Below are positions 57,792 to 64,000 of a stretch of 64,000 bases of DNA, one piece after another. Position numbers and translations under genes: made by a program. Source of the stretch: Qipengyuania_B thermophila (GTDB lineage: Bacteria > Pseudomonadota > Alphaproteobacteria > Sphingomonadales > Sphingomonadaceae). A model generated the notes under the pieces. The model had not been told where the DNA came from. It ran no database searches and saw only the letters and a program-made list of their open reading frames with translations. The stretch spans positions 558,001-622,000 of the forward strand of contig NZ_SDSI01000002.1 in NCBI RefSeq assembly GCF_004153605.1. Direction: 5' to 3'. The stretch's first letter is position 1, and every line of letters begins with the position of its first letter.

Positions 57792-57806
57792 GTTCTTCAT
57801 TCGTTC
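57792..57806 (+). promoter_or_regulatory. SOS box (LexA site) of lexA
   Basis: GTTCTTCATTCGTTC: perfect GTTC-N7-GTTC, the alphaproteobacterial LexA operator, 57 bases before the lexA start. Indicates autorepression and an active SOS system. Confidence 0.9.
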
Positions 57807-57862
57807 GCATGATGGTGCGTGTGGGCGCACAGTCCTGGCCGGACGACTGGAGATCACGACTG

Positions 57863-58534
57863 ATGTTGACCGCCAAACAGCACCAACTTCTCCTCTTCAT
57901 CCAGCGTCGCCTAGACGCGACCGGCGTGTCGCCGTCGTTCGAGGAGATGAAGGAGGCGCTCGACCTCAAGAGCAAGTCGGGAGTTCACCGCCTCATCACC
58001 GCCTTGGTGGAGCGCGGATTCATCAGACGGTTGCCGAACCGGGCGCGCGCGCTCGAGGTGCTCAGGATGCCGGAGATGTCCCGCGCCGGAGCGGCCACCC
58101 CTGCGGCCGTGCTGAAGGGTGCAAGGGACATCCGCCACGAGCCGGCGAACGACACCATCGAACTGCCGCTGCACGGGCGGATCGCGGCCGGCGTGCCGAT
58201 CGAGGCGATCGAGGACCGCCAGAGTCTGAGCGTTCCGGCAGCGCTGCTCGGCCCCGGCGAGCATTTCGCCCTTGAAGTCGCCGGAGATTCCATGGTCGAG
58301 GCCGGCATTCTCGACGGTGACTATGCTCTCATCCGGCGCACCGACACCGCGCGCGACGGTGAAATCGTTGTGGCGCTGGTGAACGACGAGGAAGCGACGT
58401 TGAAGTATCTTCGCCGCGAACGGGGCCGGATCCGGCTTGATCCCGCCAACGCCAGCTATTCTCCGCAGGTCTACGAACCGCATCAGGTGAAGGTGCAGGG
58501 ACGGCTGGCAGGGTTGCTGCGGCGCTACAATTGA
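57863..58534 (+). CDS. lexA: LexA repressor
   Basis: 223 residues from ATG 57863. N-terminal winged HTH (LTAKQHQLLLFIQRRLDATG, SGVHRLITALVERGF), cleavage site A109-G110 (RIAAGVPIEA), catalytic S143 (GDSMVEAGI) and K181 (EATLKYL). Self-cleaves with RecA filaments. An SOS box lies upstream. Its 3' end overlaps the convergent comEC gene by ten bases. Confidence 0.97.
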   Translation: MLTAKQHQLLLFIQRRLDATGVSPSFEEMKEALDLKSKSGVHRLITALVERGFIRRLPNRARALEVLRMPEMSRAGAATPAAVLKGARDIRHEPANDTIELPLHGRIAAGVPIEAIEDRQSLSVPAALLGPGEHFALEVAGDSMVEAGILDGDYALIRRTDTARDGEIVVALVNDEEATLKYLRRERGRIRLDPANASYSPQVYEPHQVKVQGRLAGLLRRYN

Positions 58535-60699
58535 CCTTGTGCGCTTGGGGGCGCACTCCATCCGTGAGCGGCGCCGGGCGTGCGGACCTGAACGATCCGC
58601 TTCTGCGCGAGGTGCACGGCCACGCCGCCGGTGCGCTCAAGCATGCGCCGGTCGATCGTCAGCCAGCGGGCCTGGCAGGAGCGCGGCAGGCGTCGGGGCG
58701 CGACAACGATGTCCGCTGCGCCGCAGGCGGCGGCAAGCGCGTCGGCGTCGACGCGGTGGTCCGAGCGGGCGAGCAGCATCGTCCACACGCGTCCGTCGCG
58801 GCGCAGCTCGGCGGCACAGAAATCCGCATTGCACCGCGCGCCCGGCCACTGCGTCAGGGACGACATCGTGCCGTCCACAGCCGCGAGACGGGTCAGATGC
58901 TCGGCAACGTAGTCGGACCGCGTGTTCCGCAGCGTAAGGAGTTCCCCTGTGTCGCTCCGCACCGCGACGTGGCGGCCATCGCCCGTGACCACCAGGTCGG
59001 GCGGCGACATCATCACGGTCGCTGTGGCAGCCAGCGCCACCGGCAGCAGACCGAACAGCCGGACCTTCCCCTGCCACAGGGCAAGCCACGCCAGCCCTGC
59101 CGCGAAGGTCAGGGCCACACCAACGCCCATGTGCGGGTGCAGGCGGGCGGCGCCAGGCTGCGCGGCGGTGAAATGCGCGAGTCCGAGCAGCGTGTCGAGC
59201 GACCACTGCACGAGCGGCCATGTCACCCCGCCCAGCCCCGCGACGTCGAGCAGCAGCGAGAGCGCGATGAACGGCATGGCGCAGAATGTCACCAGCGGGA
59301 TCGCCACGACGTTTGCCAGCGCGCCGTAAAGGCCGGCGCGCTGGAAATGGAACAGCACGATCGGCATTAGTGCCAGTTCGATCACGAGGCCGGTGGTGAA
59401 CAGCGCGACCATGTTGCGCCCCGCCCGATGATGCAGCGGCTCGGCCCGCGGCGCGAGCCATGCCCGGGCGGGAGCGGATCCGTGCAGGGCGACGATCGCA
59501 ATCACCGCGGCAAAGCTCATCTGGAAGCTCGGCGTGACCACCTGTTCGGGCCACAGCACCATGACGACGGCGGCGGCCATGGCCACCATGCGCATCGACA
59601 GCGCCTGCCGCCCCAGGATCAGCGCGACCAGCACCAGCAGGGCGGCAAGGCAGCTGCGCACCGTGGGCACCTCGGCTCCGGTGAGCAGGGTGTATCCCAC
59701 GCCGCTCACCGCGCCCCCGAACGCCGCCACAAGCGGAACCCTGATGCGCAGCGCAAGCGGCGGCACCGCCGCCAGGACACGCGCGATCACGAAGTAGGCG
59801 GCCGCGATGGTGGCGCTGACGTGAAGGCCGCTGATCGAGAGCAGATGCGTCAGGCCGGCGTCGCGCATGGCCTCGTCATCGGCAGCGGCGATGCTGCCGC
59901 GGTCCCCGCTGGCGAAGGCGGCGGCGATCGCGCCGGACGAACCCTCGACCCGGCTTCGCACATGGGCCGACAGGGCGCGCTGCGTTTCCGCCAGTCTCCT
60001 CGCCTGTCGGACTGGGGGCGGCTGCACCTCCATGATCTCCAGCGCGGTGCCGGTTGCGGCCAGCCCCGCAAACCACGCCGCGCGGGCGAAGTCGTACGCA
60101 CCGGGGAGCATCGGCTCGGCGGGCGGCATGAGGCGCGCCCGGACAGTGACGCGCGCGCCTTCGCGCAGGAGTGGCTGATCCATCGCCTCCGGAACATTCA
60201 GCCGGACCTTGATCAGCCGCCCGTCGCGTGCGTCTCTCGTCGCCAGGGTCAGCCGGACGCGTTGCTGCGCCGGCTGCTCTTCGCGGGTCAGGACGCTGGC
60301 CGCATAGATGCCCACCTGCGGAGCCCCGATAGGTGCGGCGCCGACCACCTCCGAACGCAGCCACATGAGACCCGTTCCCGCGGCACAGAGAAGCGGCGCG
60401 CTGACCCCGGCGAGCAGCAGCGCGCGGCGGTTCTCGCGCCCGCGCCAGTGCAGCCACGCCGCACCTGCACCCCCTGCAAGGGCCGCACACCACAGCAGCC
60501 ACGCGGCGCGGTCCGGCAGGAGAAACCACGCGGCGATGCCCGCCGCCACCATCAGCACCAGCCATGGTCCCCGCGCCGTGTCCTGCCTGAGGAGGAAGTC
60601 GTCGACCGCGTCGGCGCATCTGGACAAAGAGTCCGGCGTCGGCCAAGAGCGCTGCAATGCAGCATGATGCCCCGCTTCCGCCGATTGGATCATGACCAT
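58525..60699 (-). CDS. comEC: ComEC/Rec2-family DNA-uptake channel protein
   Basis: 724 residues. Several N-terminal helices, an OB-fold-like periplasmic domain (about 120-230), then the competence core with GLTHLLSISGLHVSA, membrane helices LLVLVALILGRQALSMRM and a C-terminal region lacking an obvious metallo-beta-lactamase His motif, as usual in alphaproteobacteria. Whether the organism is transformable is unknown. Divergent from gltX. Confidence 0.9.
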   Translation of the reverse strand: MVMIQSAEAGHHAALQRSWPTPDSLSRCADAVDDFLLRQDTARGPWLVLMVAAGIAAWFLLPDRAAWLLWCAALAGGAGAAWLHWRGRENRRALLLAGVSAPLLCAAGTGLMWLRSEVVGAAPIGAPQVGIYAASVLTREEQPAQQRVRLTLATRDARDGRLIKVRLNVPEAMDQPLLREGARVTVRARLMPPAEPMLPGAYDFARAAWFAGLAATGTALEIMEVQPPPVRQARRLAETQRALSAHVRSRVEGSSGAIAAAFASGDRGSIAAADDEAMRDAGLTHLLSISGLHVSATIAAAYFVIARVLAAVPPLALRIRVPLVAAFGGAVSGVGYTLLTGAEVPTVRSCLAALLVLVALILGRQALSMRMVAMAAAVVMVLWPEQVVTPSFQMSFAAVIAIVALHGSAPARAWLAPRAEPLHHRAGRNMVALFTTGLVIELALMPIVLFHFQRAGLYGALANVVAIPLVTFCAMPFIALSLLLDVAGLGGVTWPLVQWSLDTLLGLAHFTAAQPGAARLHPHMGVGVALTFAAGLAWLALWQGKVRLFGLLPVALAATATVMMSPPDLVVTGDGRHVAVRSDTGELLTLRNTRSDYVAEHLTRLAAVDGTMSSLTQWPGARCNADFCAAELRRDGRVWTMLLARSDHRVDADALAAACGAADIVVAPRRLPRSCQARWLTIDRRMLERTGGVAVHLAQKRIVQVRTPGAAHGWSAPPSAQGQL

Positions 60700-60741
60700 G
60701 ACCGGGGTTCTGAACTGTCGCGGACGAACAGACGGTAAAGA

Positions 60742-62214
60742 TTGGCGCCCATCGTGACACTCTCGTCCCGCAGGGTGGTGACGCGGTTTGCCCCGTCACC
60801 CACCGGCTTTCTCCACATCGGCGGCGCGCGGACGGCGCTCTTCAACTGGCTCTTTGCGCGCCATCACGCGGGCACGGCGCTGTTGAGGATCGAGGACACC
60901 GATCAGAAGCGTTCGACGCCCGAGGCGGTCGACGCCATCATCAACGGTCTGGCATGGCTCGGCCTCGACCACGACGGGCCGGTCGTGTTCCAGTCGACGC
61001 GCAGCGAGCGGCACCGGGAGGTGGCGCTGAAGCTGCTGGAGCATGGTCACGCCTACCGCTGCTATGCCACGCCCGAGGAGCTGGCCGAAATGCGCGAGCA
61101 GCAGCGCGCGGCCCGGCAACCGATCCGTTATGACGGCCGCTGGCGCGACGCCGACAGCGCGCATGTCGCCCCGGACACCCCGTTCACCGTGCGGATCAGG
61201 ATGCCGCGCTCGGGCTGCACCACCATCGCCGACGCCGTGCAGGGCGAGGTCACGGTCGCCAACAGCGAACTGGACGACTTCGTGCTGCTCCGCGCGGACG
61301 GGACGGCGACCTACATGCTGGCCGTCGTGGTCGATGATCACGACATGGGCGTGACCCACGTCATCCGCGGCGACGACCACCTCAACAACGCGTTCCGCCA
61401 GCTGCCGCTGTTCAGGGCCATGGACGCGGTCGAGGGCGGCTGGCCCGATCCGGTCTTCGCCCACATCCCGCTGATCCACGGCAGTGACGGTGCCAAGCTG
61501 TCGAAGCGTCATGGCGCCCTGAGTGTCGAAGCCTATCGCGACGAGTTCGGCATCCTTCCGGAGGCGCTCTTCAACTACCTTCTGCGACTTGGCTGGGGGC
61601 ATGGCGACACCGAGGAGATCAGCCGCGAGGACGCGATCCGCCTGTTTGATCTCTCGGGTGTCGGCCGCAGCCCGTCACGCTTCGACCTGCGCAAGCTCGA
61701 ACATCTCAACGGGCATTACCTGCGCGAGGCCGACGATGCCCGGCTAGCCGCGCTCGTGGCAGAGCGGCTCGAGCTGCCGGTGGCCCGTGACCTGCTGGTG
61801 CAGGCCATGCCGTTCATCAAGGTGCGCGCTAGGAACCTCAACGAACTCGCCGAAGGCGCCCGCTTCCTTGCAGCCGGCGAGCCGCGCGACCTGACCGACA
61901 AGGCTGAGGCGCTGCTCTCGGGCGACGGTCGGCGGCATCTCGGCATCGCCGCGGAGGCGCTCGCCAGCACGCACTGGGACGGCGCTTCGCTCGAGGCGGC
62001 GCTCGTCGCGGCGGCCGCCGGAGCCGGCCTCAAGCTCGGCCAGCTGGCGCAGCCGCTGCGCGCGGCGCTGACCGGCACGACGTCCTCGCCCGGCATCTTC
62101 GATGTCCTCGTCCTGCTGGGCCGCGAGGAGTCGATGCGCCGCATCCGCGCGCATCTTGCGCCGGGCGCCCCACAGAACCACCTCGCAACGGATGGAGGAG
62201 ATGCTCGTGTCTGA
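60742..62214 (+). CDS. gltX: Glutamyl-tRNA synthetase
   Basis: 490 residues, class I. HIGH-type motif FAPSPTGFLHIGGARTALFNW, KMSKS as KLSKRHG (DGAKLSKRHGA), MGVTHVIRGDDHLNN. Starts possible at TTG 60742 or GTG 60754; neither has a strong Shine-Dalgarno. It ends eight bases inside gltA. Confidence 0.97.
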   Translation: MAPIVTLSSRRVVTRFAPSPTGFLHIGGARTALFNWLFARHHAGTALLRIEDTDQKRSTPEAVDAIINGLAWLGLDHDGPVVFQSTRSERHREVALKLLEHGHAYRCYATPEELAEMREQQRAARQPIRYDGRWRDADSAHVAPDTPFTVRIRMPRSGCTTIADAVQGEVTVANSELDDFVLLRADGTATYMLAVVVDDHDMGVTHVIRGDDHLNNAFRQLPLFRAMDAVEGGWPDPVFAHIPLIHGSDGAKLSKRHGALSVEAYRDEFGILPEALFNYLLRLGWGHGDTEEISREDAIRLFDLSGVGRSPSRFDLRKLEHLNGHYLREADDARLAALVAERLELPVARDLLVQAMPFIKVRARNLNELAEGARFLAAGEPRDLTDKAEALLSGDGRRHLGIAAEALASTHWDGASLEAALVAAAAGAGLKLGQLAQPLRAALTGTTSSPGIFDVLVLLGREESMRRIRAHLAPGAPQNHLATDGGDARV

Positions 62215-63493
62215 GAACAAGGCCACGCTGACTGTCGGCGGCAAGGAACGCACATACGACGTTCTGTCGGGCAGTTGCGGCCCCGACGTGATCGACATCC
62301 GAAAACTGTACGGCGACACGGGCTGCTTCACCTACGATCCCGGCTACAAGTCGACGGCGAGCTGTGAAAGCGCCCTCACCTACATCGACGGCGAGCAGGG
62401 GGTGCTGCTGCATCGCGGTTATCCCATCGGCCAGTTGGCCGAGCATTCCTCCTTCATGGAAGTCGCCTATCTGCTGCTGAACGGCGAACTGCCGTCGCAG
62501 CAGGAGCTGGACGAGTTCACCTGGACCATCACCCGCCACACCATGCTGCACGAGCAGCTGGCGACCTTCTACCGGGGTTTCCGCCGCGACGCGCACCCGA
62601 TGGCGATCATGTGCGGGGTTGTCGGCGCGCTGAGCGCCTTCTACCACGACAGCACCGACATCTCCGATCCCGAGCACCGGATCATCAGTTCGCACCGGCT
62701 GATCGCCAAGATGCCGACCATCGCCGCGATGGCGTACAAGTACTCGATCGGACAGCCGTTCCTCTATCCCGACAACTCGCTGAGCTACACCGGCAACTTC
62801 CTCCGGATGACGTTCGGCGTGCCCGCAGAGGAGTACGACCTGCACCCGGCGGTGGAGAAGGCGGTGGACCGCATCTTCATCCTGCACGCCGACCACGAAC
62901 AGAACGCCTCGACATCGACGGTGCGGCTGGCCGGTTCCTCCGGCGCCAATCCCTTCGCCTGCATCGCGGCGGGCATCGCCTGCCTGTGGGGTCCGGCGCA
63001 TGGCGGCGCAAACGAGGCCGCACTCAACATGCTGCGCGAGATCGGCACCCCCGACCGTATCCAGCACTACATCGACCGCGCCAAGGACAAGAACGATCCG
63101 TTCCGCCTGATGGGATTTGGCCATCGCGTGTACAAGAATTATGACCCCCGCGCGACAGTGATGCAGAAGACGGTGCGCGAGGTCTTCGACGCGCTGAAGG
63201 TCGACGATCCCGTGTTCGAAACGGCGCTGCGGCTTGAGGAAATCGCGTTGAACGACGACTATTTCCGCGAAAAGAAGCTCTTCCCCAATGTGGACTTCTA
63301 CTCCGGCATCATCCTGTCGGCCATCGGCTTCCCGACCACCATGTTCACGGCGCTCTTCGCGCTTGCCCGCACGGTGGGCTGGGTGGCGCAGTGGAATGAG
63401 ATGATTTCCGACCCGGACCAGGTCATCGGCCGTCCGCGTCAGCTGTACACCGGCCCGACGGAGCGGGACTACGTGCCGATCGGCTCGCGCTGA
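62207..63493 (+). CDS. gltA: Citrate synthase (type II, hexameric)
   Basis: 428 residues from GTG 62207, with AGGAG six bases upstream; ATG 62201 is too close to that site. FTYDPGYKSTASCESALTYIDG, catalytic His in HADHEQNASTST and MGFGHRVYKNYDPR, Asp in KLFPNVDFYSG. Condenses acetyl-CoA and oxaloacetate. Length matches the NADH-sensitive Gram-negative type. Confidence 0.97.
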   Translation: MSENKATLTVGGKERTYDVLSGSCGPDVIDIRKLYGDTGCFTYDPGYKSTASCESALTYIDGEQGVLLHRGYPIGQLAEHSSFMEVAYLLLNGELPSQQELDEFTWTITRHTMLHEQLATFYRGFRRDAHPMAIMCGVVGALSAFYHDSTDISDPEHRIISSHRLIAKMPTIAAMAYKYSIGQPFLYPDNSLSYTGNFLRMTFGVPAEEYDLHPAVEKAVDRIFILHADHEQNASTSTVRLAGSSGANPFACIAAGIACLWGPAHGGANEAALNMLREIGTPDRIQHYIDRAKDKNDPFRLMGFGHRVYKNYDPRATVMQKTVREVFDALKVDDPVFETALRLEEIALNDDYFREKKLFPNVDFYSGIILSAIGFPTTMFTALFALARTVGWVAQWNEMISDPDQVIGRPRQLYTGPTERDYVPIGSR

Positions 63494-63495
63494 CG

Positions 63496-63535
63496 CCGCA
63501 CGGCCGCCGGCTGGCGACTGTCAGCCGGCGTGCGG
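63496..63535. terminator. Possible bidirectional hairpin terminator
   Basis: GCCGGCTG/CAGCCGGC stem, extended by CCGCAC/GTGCGG around a short bulge, between the convergent gltA and histidine-kinase genes; overlaps the kinase stop. No U-tract, so only a candidate. Confidence 0.4.
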
Positions 63536-64000
63536 GAGCGGCAGCGTCAGGGTGAAACGTGTGCCGTTTCCGCCCGTCTCGTCGATGGCCAGTCTGCCGC
63601 CCATCTCTTCGGCCTGGCGGCGTGACGCGAACAGCCCCAGCCCGCTGCCCGGCTGATCCTGCCGACCGAGGCGCTCTCCGGGGCGGAAAAGACGTTCCTT
63701 CGCGCTCGCGGCGAGTTCCGCCCCCTCGTCCGTCACGCTGACCTTGGCGACACCGGCGGCCCGTGCGACCGAAATCTGCACAGTCGACCGGGCGGGACCA
63801 TACTTGATCGCGTTGGCGAGCAGGTTGAGGACGATCTGCCTCACGCGCCGCTCATCGCCTTGTGCCACGAGCGAAGGGGATGAAGCGGCCACCGCCAGCC
63901 TGATGCCGCGGCGGTCTGCTTCTCCAGCGAGCATCTGCGCCGCGCTTTGGCACACGGCGAAGAGATCCACCGTGGCGCCCTGCGGCAATTCCCCGCTGTC
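63521..64000 (-). CDS. Sensor histidine kinase, C-terminal ATPase part
   Basis: About 160 residues visible; the 5' part lies past the window. HATPase fold: N box VLNLLANAIKYGPARSTVQ, a weak G1 box (VTDEGAELA, lacking the usual DxGxG), and G2 GSGLGLFASRRQAEEMGGRL. The changed G1 box suggests altered ATP binding or a divergent kinase. Phospho-acceptor region not visible. Confidence 0.85.
   Translation of the reverse strand, partial: DSGELPQGATVDLFAVCQSAAQMLAGEADRRGIRLAVAASSPSLVAQGDERRVRQIVLNLLANAIKYGPARSTVQISVARAAGVAKVSVTDEGAELAASAKERLFRPGERLGRQDQPGSGLGLFASRRQAEEMGGRLAIDETGGNGTRFTLTLPLPHAG

Overview
The window reads as chromosomal sequence from a high-GC alphaproteobacterium, most likely a sphingomonad. 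Pointers are the order ppiD-trpE-trpG-trpD-trpC-lexA-comEC-gltX-gltA, a GTTC-N7-GTTC SOS box in front of lexA, a palindromic repeat translating as MLKQVQHD, and a TonB-receptor sugar locus carrying two flavin-halogenase-family genes. Nothing looks like phage, plasmid, IS or CRISPR.

Layout. (1) 1-8.5 kb, minus strand: propionate/methylmalonyl-CoA catabolism (pccB, mce, scpA, bioB, pccA) with biotin synthase inside the operon, two AT-richer unknown genes between its members and a REP-like repeat on each side of scpA; tlyA lies upstream. (2) 8.5-18.2 kb: a proline-rich lipoprotein, a structured leader with an 18-codon ORF before ilvE, a type III polyketide synthase/methyltransferase/flavoprotein operon resembling srsABC, the NAD pair nadE + pncC-like, topoisomerase IB, a YghU-like GST and tRNA-Gln(TTG). 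(3) 18.2-32.4 kb: an alpha-glucan/maltose locus: TonB receptor, halogenase-like enzyme, two GH13, one GH97 and a second halogenase-like enzyme on the minus strand, a LacI regulator with two matching operators, and a frameshifted MFS transporter on the plus strand. (4) 32.4-45.7 kb: a divergent cluster of translationally coupled genes. Minus strand: histidine phosphatase, methyltransferase, an apparently circularly permuted glycosidase-like barrel, inositol-3-phosphate synthase, an MDR dehydrogenase and a Gfo/Idh oxidoreductase. Plus strand: two sugar-nucleotide SDRs, a GT4 glycosyltransferase, three CgeB-type proteins and an AI-2E-type permease. (5) 45.7-64 kb: housekeeping genes: tRNA-Arg(CCT), DUF1178, nitrilase-like, grxC, pyrG, secG, tpiA, then ppiD, trp genes, lexA, comEC, gltX, gltA and part of a histidine kinase.

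The best candidate for an undescribed system is region 4: it looks like a complete route to a glycosylated, possibly methylated and oxidised inositol compound. Its glycosidase-like protein has the usual barrel halves in swapped order. Secondary points are the ilvE leader, the srs-like operon, the doubled halogenase family in the glucan locus, the CTGA junction before GH97 and the broken transporter.
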